64,000 bases of DNA, taken from NCBI GenBank assembly GCA_963702575.1, contig CAVPCU010000005.1:310001-374000 (forward strand). The letters are read 5' to 3'. The notes below the pieces were generated by a model that was given only the letters and a program-made list of their open reading frames with translations, made no database searches and was not told the origin of the DNA. Of the stretch, positions 1 to 7,963 are shown piece after piece. Within the stretch, counting starts at the first letter, position 1. Each line of letters opens with the position of its first letter. This DNA is from VRUE01 sp963702575 (GTDB lineage: Bacteria; Actinomycetota; Thermoleophilia; Solirubrobacterales; 70-9). The position numbers and the translations under genes are program-made.

Positions 1-2
1 CC

Positions 3-761
3 GCGGCTCGCGTCGCCGCCGGCTCGCTGGCGCGCGGCTTCCTCTCGGCGCTTGGCGTGAGCGTCCACAGCCACGTCATCCAGATCGCCTCGGTGAAGGC
101 GCCGGAGCGAGCCGATCTGGTCGCCGGGGACTTCGCCGCCGTCGACGAGGACCCGGTGCGCTGCCTCGACCCGGAGGCGAGCGCGGCGATGGTCGAGGAG
201 ATCAACCGCCTGCGCAAGGCGAACGAGAGCCTCGGCGGCAGCTTCGAGGTGCGCGCCTTCGGCCTCGTCCCCGGTCTCGGCTCGCACATCTCCTGGGAAG
301 AGCGGCTCGACGGCCAGCTCGCCGGCGCGGTCGCCTCGATCCAGTCGGTCAAGGGCGTCGCGATCGGCGAGGCCTGGGACGTCGCCGGGCGGCCGGGGTC
401 GGAGGCGCACGACGAGATCTTCTGGTCGGCCGAGCGCGGCTACCACCGCGAGACCAACCACGCCGGCGGGCTCGAGGGCGGCATGACCAACGGCCTGCCG
501 CTCTCGGTGCGGGCGGCGATCAAGCCGATCTCGACCCTGACCAAGCCGCTGCGCTCGGTCGACACCGAGACCAAGCAGCCGGCCCAGGCGCTGCGCGAGC
601 GCACCGACTCGACCGTGGTGCCAGCCGCGGCCGTAGTCGCCGAGGCGATGGTCTGCCTGACCCTGGCGCGCTGCTACCGCGAGAAGTTCGGCGGCGACCA
701 CATCGACGACGTGCTCGCCGCCGCCGACGCCTACAAGCAGCGCATCGACTTTCGCGGGTGA
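3..761 (+). CDS. aroC: Chorismate synthase, C-terminal part (5' end outside window)
   Basis: Converts 5-enolpyruvylshikimate-3-phosphate to chorismate using reduced FMN, the last step of the shikimate pathway, in the cytoplasm. The frame is open from base 3 and lacks the N-terminal third of a normal ~390-residue enzyme. The visible part keeps family hallmarks: the VHSHV strand, the NHAGGLEGGMTNG loop that binds FMN and substrate, the KPISTL segment and the conserved RTDSTVVPAA stretch near the end. It is the first visible gene of an aroC-aroKB-aroQ operon; the next gene starts five bases after its stop. A GTG at 57 is internal to the conserved fold and is not the real start. Confidence 0.96.
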   Translation, partial: AARVAAGSLARGFLSALGVSVHSHVIQIASVKAPERADLVAGDFAAVDEDPVRCLDPEASAAMVEEINRLRKANESLGGSFEVRAFGLVPGLGSHISWEERLDGQLAGAVASIQSVKGVAIGEAWDVAGRPGSEAHDEIFWSAERGYHRETNHAGGLEGGMTNGLPLSVRAAIKPISTLTKPLRSVDTETKQPAQALRERTDSTVVPAAAVVAEAMVCLTLARCYREKFGGDHIDDVLAAADAYKQRIDFRG

Positions 762-765
762 GTCG

Positions 766-2325
766 GTGAGCCGGCCGGCGCTCGTCTTCATCGGCTTCAT
801 GGGCGCCGGCAAGTCGGCGGCGCTGGCGGCGGCCCGCGCAGCCGGCCTGGAGACGACCGAGGTCGACGATCTGATGGAGCACGAGCTCGGCATGCCGATC
901 GCCGAGGCGTTCGAGAAGCACGGCGAGGAGGGGTTCCGCGCCCGTGAGGCGGAGGTGGTCGGGGGGCTGCTGGAGCGCGCCGACGGCGGCGCGATCGCGC
1001 TCGGCGGCGGCAGCGTGCTCTCCGAGCGCGTGCGCGATGCCCTCGATCGCCACGTCGTCGTCTGGCTGCAGATCGACGCCCCGGAGGCCTGGCGCCGGAT
1101 CGAGGACAGCGACCGCCCGCTGGCGCGCAGCGTCGAGGACGTCGAGCGGCTGTTCGAGGCGCGACGGCCGCTCTACGAAGCGCTCGCCGACGCGATCGTC
1201 CCGCAGGGGGACCGCGAGCTAATCGGCCGGGCGCTGCCCTCGATCCAGGCGCTTGCCGAGCTGTCCGCGGGCACGAAGCTGCTCTGGGCCGCGAGCGCCT
1301 CCGGGGAGTACCCGGTCTTCGTCGGCCGGGGATTGCTTGGCGGTCTCGGTGAGGGCTGGTGGCCCCAGTCGGGTCGGCCATTCCTGGTTGGCGACACGTT
1401 CACCTTGAATCAGGTGGGAGATTGGCTCTTGCAGTCGTTTGTCGGGACGGTCGTCGTCGTCGACCATCCGATCTCTGGCGAGGAGACCAAGACGATGGAC
1501 GATGCCAAGGCGATTCTCGAAGCGATGGCGAGAAGCGGGATGACCCGTGAGGACTACGTCTTTGCGCTTGGCGGTGGCGTAGTTGGAGACGTCGCTGGCT
1601 TCTGTGCTCACGTCTACCAGCGCGGCGTCCCCGTCGTGCAGATGCCGACCACTCTGGTCGCCCAGGTCGACTCCGCCTACGGGGGCAAGACCGGCGTTGA
1701 TCTGCCCCAGGGAAAGAACTACGTCGGCGCCTACCACCTGCCCGTCGCCGTGGTCGCCGACGTCGACACCCTCGGTTCACTCCCGGACGAGGAGCTGGCC
1801 GCCGGCTTCGTCGAGGCGCTGAAGACCGGGCTCCTGGCGGGCGGTGCGCTCTGGGAGAGGGTGCGATCGATTGGCTCCCTAGAGCCGGGTGAGCTCGATG
1901 ACGTCGTCTTCGCTTGCGCCCGCTACAAGTGCCGGGTGGTCGCCGAAGACGAGCGCGACTCGGGCCGTCGTCAGGTCCTCAACCTCGGTCACACCGTCGG
2001 CCACGCGATCGAGGCGGCGAGCGAATACACGCGCTACCGCCACGGCGAGGCGATCGGGCTCGGGCTGCTGGCGGCGCTGCGGCTCTCGGGGGCGGGTGAG
2101 CTGCGGGCGGAGGTGCGGGAGGTCCTCGCCCGCCACGGCCTGCCGGTCGAGCTCGAGCCGTCGATCGACGCCGAGGAGATCCTCGAGGCGCTCGGGCGCG
2201 ACAAGAAGCGCACCGCAGCCGGGGTCGGCTTCGTCCTCCTCTCCGAGCCGGGTGAGCCCCGCACCGGGCAGCTCATCGATGCGGCTAAGGTCGAGGCCGC
2301 CGTGGAGGAGCTCTACCCCCGATGA
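766..2325 (+). CDS. aroKB: Fused shikimate kinase / 3-dehydroquinate synthase
   Basis: Bifunctional shikimate-pathway enzyme of 519 residues. Residues 1-165 form a shikimate kinase with a P-loop (GFMGAGKS, about residues 10-17), the substrate Asp in VDDLM and GGGS. Residues 175-519 form 3-dehydroquinate synthase with the NAD-binding GGGVVGD motif, the PTTLVAQVDSAYGGKTG segment, Lys of KNYVGAYH, and zinc ligands in FVEALKTG and NLGHTVGHAIE. It starts at GTG 766; its stop overlaps the ATG of aroQ. The fusion keeps two steps of one pathway in one chain. The part around 1300-1700 (inter-domain linker and start of the AroB domain) has visibly lower GC and rarer codons (TTG, GTT, AGA) than the flanking parts. 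Domain assignment is firm; the meaning of the composition change is not. Confidence 0.95.
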   Translation: MSRPALVFIGFMGAGKSAALAAARAAGLETTEVDDLMEHELGMPIAEAFEKHGEEGFRAREAEVVGGLLERADGGAIALGGGSVLSERVRDALDRHVVVWLQIDAPEAWRRIEDSDRPLARSVEDVERLFEARRPLYEALADAIVPQGDRELIGRALPSIQALAELSAGTKLLWAASASGEYPVFVGRGLLGGLGEGWWPQSGRPFLVGDTFTLNQVGDWLLQSFVGTVVVVDHPISGEETKTMDDAKAILEAMARSGMTREDYVFALGGGVVGDVAGFCAHVYQRGVPVVQMPTTLVAQVDSAYGGKTGVDLPQGKNYVGAYHLPVAVVADVDTLGSLPDEELAAGFVEALKTGLLAGGALWERVRSIGSLEPGELDDVVFACARYKCRVVAEDERDSGRRQVLNLGHTVGHAIEAASEYTRYRHGEAIGLGLLAALRLSGAGELRAEVREVLARHGLPVELEPSIDAEEILEALGRDKKRTAAGVGFVLLSEPGEPRTGQLIDAAKVEAAVEELYPR

Positions 2326-2783
2326 CCAGCGCCCACAATCGCGTCGCCGTCCTGCACGGGGTCAACTTCGACGTGCTCGAGCGCCGCGATCCAGCCGTCT
2401 ACGGCGGCCTCTCGCTGAGCGCCCTGGAGGCTCAGATCCAGCGCGACGCCCGCGAGTTGGGCCTCGAACCGATCTTCTTCCAGACCAACGCCGAGGGCGA
2501 GTTCGCCGAATACCTGCACCGCGCGCCCGAGCTGGCCGACGCGATCGTGATCAACGCCGGCGCCTGGACCCACTACAGCCGCGCGATCGCCGACGCGCTC
2601 GAGCTGACCGGCCTGCCGGCGGTCGAGGTCCACCTCTCCGACGTCGAGTCGCGCCAGGACTGGCGTCGGGTCTCGGTCTTCGACGGCCTCGTCCTCGAGA
2701 AGGTCTCGGGCAGGGGCCCGGACGGCTACCGCGACGCCCTCGCCGTCCTCGCGGCCGAGCTCGGCGTCGCCGGCCCGTCGTGA
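2322..2783 (+). CDS. aroQ: 3-dehydroquinate dehydratase, type II
   Basis: Dehydrates 3-dehydroquinate to 3-dehydroshikimate by the type II (enolate) mechanism; the family forms dodecamers. At 153 residues it has the usual length. Near the N-terminus it shows HGVNFDVLERRDPAVYGG, containing the catalytic Arg and Tyr, where most members read NGPN. INAGAWTHYS holds the catalytic His and VEVHLSDV is the substrate-binding strand. ATG 2322 overlaps the stop of aroKB by four bases and its own stop overlaps the next GTG, so it is translationally coupled on both sides. Confidence 0.93.
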   Translation: MTSAHNRVAVLHGVNFDVLERRDPAVYGGLSLSALEAQIQRDARELGLEPIFFQTNAEGEFAEYLHRAPELADAIVINAGAWTHYSRAIADALELTGLPAVEVHLSDVESRQDWRRVSVFDGLVLEKVSGRGPDGYRDALAVLAAELGVAGPS

Positions 2784-3838
2784 GGGGCCGCGGCGACCGC
2801 CTCGCCGCCGGCCTGGCCGAGCGCGAGCTCGACCTGATGCTGGTCACCGAGCTGGTCAACGTCAGCTACCTGACCGGCTTCGGCGGCACCAACGGCGCCT
2901 GCGTCTGCGGCCCCGAGACGCGCCTCTTCCTCACCGACTTCCGCTACACCGAGCGCGCTGAGGCGGAGGTCGAGGGCTGGGAGGTGGTCACGGTCCGCGA
3001 CGACTGGCTGGGCGGCATCGCGTCGAGGCTCGCGGGCCGGGTCGGCTTCGAGGACGACCGGATGCCGGTGCGCACGCTCGAGCGGCTGCGGGCCAAGCTG
3101 GCGGAGGGAGTCGAGCCGGTCGCAGCCGGCGGCGCGGTCGAGAAGCTGCGCCGGGTGAAGGATGCGGGGGAGCTGGAGGCGATCGCGGCGGCCGCCGAGC
3201 TGGCCGACGAGGTCTGGGGCTGGAGCCTCGCGCGCGGCCTCGCCGGGCGCAGCGAGCGCGACGTCGCCCGCGCCGCCGAAGCGCGCATCCGCGAGCTCGG
3301 CGGCGATCCCTCCTTCCCGGCGATCGTCGCCGCCGGCCCCAACGGCGCCCTGCCTCACGCCGAGCCGGGAGAGCGTGAGATCGGCAGCGGCGAGCTGGTC
3401 GTCTTCGACATGGGGGCGAAGCTGGACGGCTACTGCTCGGACGGGACGCGGACGTTCGCCGTCGGCGAGCCGGGCGAGCGCGCCCGCGAGGTGTACGAGG
3501 TCGTGCGCGAGGCCCAGCAGGCGGCGCTCGAGGCGGTGGCCGCCGGGATCGGCGGCGAGCAGCTCGATCGCGTCGCCCGCGAGCGGATCGCCGCCGCCGG
3601 GCACGGCGAGAGCTTCGGCCACGGGCTCGGCCACGGGGTCGGGATGGAGGTGCACGAGGCGCCCCACGTCTCGCCGCGCTCGAAGGACACCTTGGAGGCG
3701 GGCGAGGTGGTGACGATCGAGCCCGGCGTCTACCTGCCGGGCGAGCTGGGCGTGAGGATCGAGGACCTGGTTGTCGTCGGCGAGGACGGCTGCCTCAACC
3801 TCAGCGGGCTGCCGAAGGAGCTGCAACTCGTCGTCTGA
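2780..3838 (+). CDS. pepQ: Xaa-Pro aminopeptidase / dipeptidase (M24B family)
   Basis: Cytoplasmic dinuclear-metal peptidase that cleaves peptides with proline in the second position. It has 352 residues starting at GTG 2780, which overlaps the aroQ stop. The N-terminal creatinase-like domain (1-125) contains YLTGF and FLTDFRY. The C-terminal pita-bread domain has all five metal ligands: Asp in VFDMGAKLDGYCSDGTRTF, His in GHGLGHGVGMEVHEAP, Glu in TIEPGVY and Glu in VRIEDLV. In many actinobacteria this gene sits directly upstream of efp and nusB. Here those genes lie 6 kb away, which suggests the intervening segment was inserted. The exact substrate preference cannot be read from the sequence. 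Confidence 0.9.
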   Translation: MRGRGDRLAAGLAERELDLMLVTELVNVSYLTGFGGTNGACVCGPETRLFLTDFRYTERAEAEVEGWEVVTVRDDWLGGIASRLAGRVGFEDDRMPVRTLERLRAKLAEGVEPVAAGGAVEKLRRVKDAGELEAIAAAAELADEVWGWSLARGLAGRSERDVARAAEARIRELGGDPSFPAIVAAGPNGALPHAEPGEREIGSGELVVFDMGAKLDGYCSDGTRTFAVGEPGERAREVYEVVREAQQAALEAVAAGIGGEQLDRVARERIAAAGHGESFGHGLGHGVGMEVHEAPHVSPRSKDTLEAGEVVTIEPGVYLPGELGVRIEDLVVVGEDGCLNLSGLPKELQLVV

Positions 3839-3936
3839 CAGACGCCCGACTGGCGCGATTTGAACGGGATCTCCGCTGCAACCTCAAGTTGGCGCGCCGC
3901 CGGGCCGATGGGCAGTGGGTGAAGCTGGCAACCCGC

Positions 3937-5010
3937 ATGCCCCGGCCCGCGAGGCTGGCCCCGGAGAAGGCCGCGGCCGCACCCCCAAAGGAGTCGCTGG
4001 TCGCGGTCCGCGACGACGTCCGGCGCGAGCGCCTGATCGACATGGAGATCCGCCTGCGGCCCTACCGGATCGCCTGCTTCGCGATCCTCGCCGTCGAGCT
4101 CCTCGCCTTCAGCTCGCAGCTCGGCTGGTGGTGGACGATCCCGCTTGCCGTCGGCCTCGCCGGGTTCGCCGTCGCCGACAGCTTCATGCGCAACAGCGAG
4201 CACCCGGCGCTCTGGGTGGCGGCCGCCTGGGGCATCCTGCCGCTGCTGCTCGCCGACGCGGTGGTGACCACCGGCGGCGCCGAAAGCCCGGCGCTGATGT
4301 GGTTCGCACTGCCGGCGGTCACCCTCGGCGCCCGCTTCGAGCCGCGCGGGATCGCGCTGGGAACCGCCTACATCCTCGCCCTGCTCGGCGCCTCGACCTT
4401 CGGCCTCGACGCCTCGGTGGCCAGCGCCCATGCCCAGGACGTGGGAGCTGCCGGGGGGCTCGTCCTCTGCACGGTGATCCTCTCCGGTGCCCTGGTCGAG
4501 TCCGAGCGGGCTCACCGGCGCCGCTCGACGCTCGATCCGCTGACCGGCCTGTTCAACCGCAACGCGCTCGAGCAGTGCCTGGCCGAGCTCGACGGCGAGC
4601 CGAGCGACGAGGGCGAGGGCCTCTCGCACGCGCTGCTTCTCTGCGATCTCGACAACTTCAAGCGGGTCAACGACCAGCTCGGCCACGCGGCCGGCGACGC
4701 CGTCCTCCAGGACGTCGCGTACACGATGCGCGCCACGCTGCGGGCCGGCGACTCGATCTACCGGGTCGGCGGCGAGGAGATCCTCGTCGTCCTGCCTGGG
4801 GCGGGCGAAGCCGGCGCGGTCGAGATCGCCGAGCGGCTGCGGTGCGCGGTGCGCGATCGCCGCCCGGTCGGCGTCTCGGTCACGATCAGCATCGGCGTCG
4901 CCGTCTCGGGCTGGGGCCGGGTCGACACCGACGAACTCGTCGCCTGCGCCGACGCCGCGCTCTACTCGGCCAAGGCCGGCGGGCGCGACCGGGTCGTCGT
5001 CAGCGCCTGA
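3937..5010 (+). CDS. Membrane-anchored diguanylate cyclase (GGDEF)
   Basis: Likely makes cyclic di-GMP from two GTP. The N-terminal part has about five or six hydrophobic helices (for example around IACFAILAVELLAF, WWWTIPLAVGLAGFAVA and GIALGTAYILALLG). A C-terminal GGDEF domain of ~165 residues follows, with DPLTGLFNRNALEQ, the metal-binding CDLDNFKRVND, and a GGEEI active-site motif that is an active-type variant. No clear RxxD inhibitory site was seen. ATG 3937 was chosen; in-frame GTG 3919 and TTG 3889 would add 6 or 16 residues. The 3' end overlaps the convergent peptidase gene by 11 bases. It is the first gene of the segment separating pepQ from efp. Confidence 0.88.
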   Translation: MPRPARLAPEKAAAAPPKESLVAVRDDVRRERLIDMEIRLRPYRIACFAILAVELLAFSSQLGWWWTIPLAVGLAGFAVADSFMRNSEHPALWVAAAWGILPLLLADAVVTTGGAESPALMWFALPAVTLGARFEPRGIALGTAYILALLGASTFGLDASVASAHAQDVGAAGGLVLCTVILSGALVESERAHRRRSTLDPLTGLFNRNALEQCLAELDGEPSDEGEGLSHALLLCDLDNFKRVNDQLGHAAGDAVLQDVAYTMRATLRAGDSIYRVGGEEILVVLPGAGEAGAVEIAERLRCAVRDRRPVGVSVTISIGVAVSGWGRVDTDELVACADAALYSAKAGGRDRVVVSA

Positions 5011-6052
5011 GGTCGACGCCGCCGTCGAGGCGCTCGGCGAAGGCGACGATCAGCGCCACGGCGGCCTCGACGTCGCCGAGGTCGACCAGCTCGACCGGCG
5101 AGTGCATGTATCGGAGGGGGATCGAGACGAGGCCGGTGGGGATGCCCGAGCGGGAAATCTGAATCGCGTCGGCGTCGGTGCTGGTGCCGCGGCCGCTGGC
5201 GATGATCGTGTGCTCGATCCCGGCCTCCTCGGCGGTCTCGACCAGCAGCTCGAAGACCTTCGGCGAGAGGGTCGAGCCGCGGCCGATCGCCGGTCCCGAG
5301 CCGAGCGGGTGGGCGCCGATCTCCTTCTCCTCGACGCCGGGGGCGTCGGTGGCGTGGGTGACGTCGACGGCCAGCGCCAGGTCGGGCCGCACCTCGAAGG
5401 CCGAGGTGCGGGCGCCGTAGAGGCCGATCTCCTCCTGCACGGCGGCGACCGCGGCGAAGCTCGCGCCGAGCGAGCCGCGCTCGACCGCCGTACGCCGCAG
5501 CGCCTCCAGGGCGACGTAGGCGCCGAGCCGGTTGTCCATCGCCCTCGAAGCGAGGCGGTCGCCGGCGAGGCGAAGCGGCTCGGCGGCGACCGTCACCGGG
5601 TCGCCGACGCGGACCAGCGCGGCCGCCTCCTCGCCGTCGGCGGCGCCGACGTCGATGTGCAGCCGCTTCAGCTCGGCCGCCTTCTTGCGCTGCTCGGCGT
5701 CGAGCAGGTGGATCGGCTTGCGCCCGACGACCCCCGGCACCGTGCCCTCGCGGCCGCGGATCGCCACCCGCTGCCCGACGAGCACCTGCGGGTCCCAGCC
5801 GCCGATCGGGGCGAACCAGAGGAAGCCCTTCTCGTCGATGTGGGTGACGACGAGGCCGATCTCGTCGATGTGGCCGACGACGGCGAGCAGGGGGGAGGCG
5901 TCGCCGACGCGGGCGATCGAGGAGCCGAGCCCGTCGAAGGAGAGCGCGGCGAAGGACGCCTCCTCGCGCCAGACCGCCGCCGCCGGCCCCTCGTGTCCAG
6001 AGGGCGCCGCGGCGCGCAGCAGCTTCTCGAGCAGGGAAGGAACCTCAGCCAT
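5000..6052 (-). CDS. M42 family metallo-aminopeptidase
   Basis: Predicted cytoplasmic dizinc aminopeptidase of the glutamyl aminopeptidase/FrvX/tetrahedral (TET) type, 350 residues. Visible landmarks are the first zinc ligand in VVGHIDEIGLVV, Asp in SRAMDNRLGAYVALEAL, the catalytic Glu pair in VQEEIGLYGART, Asp in VDVTHATDAPG, and the last His in YMHSPVELVDLGDV. These are the full ligand set of active members. Start ATG at 6052. It is transcribed against the preceding gene and its stop lies inside that gene's last codons. Substrate specificity within M42 (acidic or bulky neutral residues) is not determinable here. Confidence 0.92.
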   Translation of the reverse strand: MAEVPSLLEKLLRAAAPSGHEGPAAAVWREEASFAALSFDGLGSSIARVGDASPLLAVVGHIDEIGLVVTHIDEKGFLWFAPIGGWDPQVLVGQRVAIRGREGTVPGVVGRKPIHLLDAEQRKKAAELKRLHIDVGAADGEEAAALVRVGDPVTVAAEPLRLAGDRLASRAMDNRLGAYVALEALRRTAVERGSLGASFAAVAAVQEEIGLYGARTSAFEVRPDLALAVDVTHATDAPGVEEKEIGAHPLGSGPAIGRGSTLSPKVFELLVETAEEAGIEHTIIASGRGTSTDADAIQISRSGIPTGLVSIPLRYMHSPVELVDLGDVEAAVALIVAFAERLDGGVDLRR

Positions 6053-6126
6053 CGGAGCGGGTCAGTATGCCGGGTCGAACAGATGTCCGTATGGCGGCGA
6101 AGCGCCGGATCGGCCGCCGCGCCGGC

Positions 6127-6603
6127 CTACTTGAAGTGGGAGAGCCGGCAGTAGTGGAAGTGGAAGACGATGCTGATGTTGTTGGCGCTGAGGCCGCTGC
6201 GTTCGGCGAGGATCGACTCGTGGGTGGCTTTGATCTTGAGGCCTTCTTCGAAGTACCGGCCGACCAGGCGCAGCCGCGCTTCGAGCAGCCGCATCAGTTC
6301 CACCCAGCGTTCGACCCGGTGGGTGTCGGCGGGCGGCGGCGGCACCGCGGCCAAGCGTCCGACCAGGCCGCCGAAGGAGCGCGAGACGCGGGTGAACTGC
6401 TTGCCGGCGGCTTCCAGCTTGCCCGTGTTGACCCGCTTCTGGGCGCCGGACATGATCCGGTCGTTGGCTTCGCGGTTCGCCTGGCAGAGCGGCTCGACCT
6501 GGGCTTTGTAGGTTTCGCGCGTCTGTTCTTCGCCGCGGGCGAGCGGCGCGACGGCAAGCAGCGCAACGGCGATCGCAGCGAGTGTCCCCAGCGTTCTCGT
6601 CAT
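6127..6603 (-). CDS. Exported hypothetical protein
   Basis: 158 residues with a clear Sec signal peptide (MTRTLG followed by a hydrophobic stretch ending near PLARGEE, about residue 24). The mature part is helical and charged, with two cysteines (PLCQANREAND and HYCRLSHFK) that could form a disulfide. No known domain was recognised. Glutamate codons are mostly GAA, as in the other exported proteins of this window and unlike the GAG-rich cytoplasmic genes. It lies 74 bases upstream of the M42 peptidase start on the same strand, so co-transcription is possible. Function unknown. Confidence 0.7.
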   Translation of the reverse strand: MTRTLGTLAAIAVALLAVAPLARGEEQTRETYKAQVEPLCQANREANDRIMSGAQKRVNTGKLEAAGKQFTRVSRSFGGLVGRLAAVPPPPADTHRVERWVELMRLLEARLRLVGRYFEEGLKIKATHESILAERSGLSANNISIVFHFHYCRLSHFK

Positions 6604-6652
6604 CTCCCAGGCACGACGTAGATTAGACGCTGGCGCGGGGTGACCCTCAACT

Positions 6653-7084
6653 TCAGCGGCTACGCAACGCCGGCAGCGAGAGTGCGGCGAGGGTCAGGCA
6701 GAGCGGTGAGTAGACGCGGCGATCCCGCGCCCGGAAGCGATCCGAGGTCGAGCCGGCCGCGAGCAGATCGGTGTGCCCCGCCATCCCCAGCCCGCCCCGG
6801 GCGGCCAGCGTGGCCACAACCCCGGCGGCGCCGAGCCGGCTGAGACCCGATGCGCGACGGGGCCGTCCAGCGACGAACGCCGCGGCGGTGCCGAGCAGCC
6901 CCGCCACGACAAGGCAGGCAGCCGCCGAGGGCGGACCCGCATCCGCCCGGCCTGCAACCTCGTCGGCGAGGGACTCCTGGTCCGGAAGGGGCCAGGTAGA
7001 ACCGCGCGCCCAGTTGAGATGAAGCCCACCGATAGCCAGCAGAGCCGTCGCGGCGGCCCGAGTCGAGAAATACCCGAGGTCCAT
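6653..7084 (-). CDS. DUF3995 family membrane protein
   Basis: 143-residue membrane protein with about four hydrophobic helices. The pattern matches what is known of DUF3995: an N-terminal LHLNWARGSTWPLPD segment, a middle pair of helices (LVVAGLLGTAAAFVAG and LGAAGVVATLAARGGLGMAG), and the C-terminal DRRVYSPLCLTLAALS. Family function is unknown. It stands alone on the minus strand upstream of the exported hypothetical gene. A conserved-domain search against PF13160 would confirm the assignment. Confidence 0.75.
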   Translation of the reverse strand: MDLGYFSTRAAATALLAIGGLHLNWARGSTWPLPDQESLADEVAGRADAGPPSAAACLVVAGLLGTAAAFVAGRPRRASGLSRLGAAGVVATLAARGGLGMAGHTDLLAAGSTSDRFRARDRRVYSPLCLTLAALSLPALRSR

Positions 7085-7294
7085 CTCCCGACCCTACTTT
7101 GTGACGAATATGGCGGAACATAGGATTGTGCGATCCGCGAGAAGGCAAGACGGGGTGCCCTTCGAATAGCGGTGCTCGTCTACTCTGGTCGCCGTGATCT
7201 CGACGAATCAGTTCTCTAGCTGGTCAACAGGCACATAGCTGCAAGATCGCAAAGACTGCCGAATACAGCGGACGGCAGGAGTATCCTGGCCCCA

Positions 7295-7516
7295 ATGCCT
7301 CTCTTGCCAAGGACGAAGTCCAGACAGCTCTTCGAGATGCTGAGCGACTTGGAAACGCAAATGCGCGAGGTGCGTGGCGAGATCGCGACGATTCAGGATC
7401 GGCGCGCCGATGACGAAGTCGAAGCCCTGGCGGCCGAGCGAGTTCGAAGCGGCGCTGCCCAGCGCACCGAAGAGGGTGCTGAGGCACTCGCCGATCTTGG
7501 TATTCAAGTTCGATAG
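7295..7516 (+). CDS. Small ORF of uncertain reality upstream of RelE-like gene
   Basis: 73 codons from ATG 7295 to TAG 7514. The product would be a charged, mostly helical peptide (for example FEMLSDLETQMREVRGEI). It lies in the same reading frame as the next ORF, with only one codon between its TAG and the following GTG. It may be an antitoxin-like partner or the N-terminal part of one gene split by a stop. Base composition is lower in GC than the core genome. A 256-codon antisense frame also spans the region. No homology recognised; kept mainly because of its position. Confidence 0.3.
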   Translation: MPLLPRTKSRQLFEMLSDLETQMREVRGEIATIQDRRADDEVEALAAERVRSGAAQRTEEGAEALADLGIQVR

Positions 7517-7519
7517 ATC

Positions 7520-7906
7520 GTGGGCGGAGAGGCCGCTCCAGGGGTCGAGGTTGAGCTTGCCGATGGCGTTAAGGGCGATATAGCCGAGTTGACGGCGCTT
7601 TCTACCGAGGCTGGACCCGCCGAGCGAGCCGAGGTTGAAGCCCTGAAGAGGTGCATTGCCGCGCTGTTCGTGGAATGCGAGGCCAATCCCTATGTGGGCG
7701 AGCAGATGGGAGCCGGTCGCCATCCCGAGCTGGCCGACTGTCGACGGATCCGCTTCGACATCGAGACCCACAAAGGCAAGCCGCGCTTCCGGCTCATCTA
7801 CCGCAACGAGCCGACCGACGGCGCACCGGCCAACTGCCGATGGCTCGCTGTCGGTCCCCGAACGGGCCTGCGCGCTCACCGGAAAGCGCAGCAACGCGCG
7901 AAGTAG
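7520..7906 (+). CDS. RelE/ParE-like toxin-family protein
   Basis: 128 codons from GTG 7520. The C-terminal half reads like a RelE/ParE fold: helix with ANPYVGEQMG, the strand pair LADCRRIRFDI and KPRFRLIYR, then WLAVGPRTGLRAHRKAQQRAK. These correspond to the usual 'nP-lG', 'cRkirfd', 'RlvYr' and 'vlaVgpR' positions of the family, so a ribosome- or gyrase-directed toxin is plausible. The first ~40 residues do not match the family and the true start is uncertain (TTG near 7589 is an alternative). It sits in a low-GC patch directly before an OLD-type nuclease. Assignment rests on pattern recognition only. Confidence 0.5.
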   Translation: MGGEAAPGVEVELADGVKGDIAELTALSTEAGPAERAEVEALKRCIAALFVECEANPYVGEQMGAGRHPELADCRRIRFDIETHKGKPRFRLIYRNEPTDGAPANCRWLAVGPRTGLRAHRKAQQRAK

Positions 7907-7963
7907 CCGCGGCTTAGGCGCATTCAGACTCGTCCGGAGACAGTGATACAAGGCGGAACCCGA

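Noticed and set aside
3855..3890. tRNA-like fragment (minus strand has a T-loop-like GTTCAAATC) after pepQ
   Set aside because: The T-stem does not pair and no other arms are present, so it is at most chance similarity.
3899..3955. Hairpins around the GGDEF gene start considered as a c-di-GMP riboswitch
   Set aside because: Nested stems exist (GGGC/GCCC, GTGGGT/ACCCGC), but none of the conserved bases of the known c-di-GMP riboswitch classes is present and the segment may be coding.
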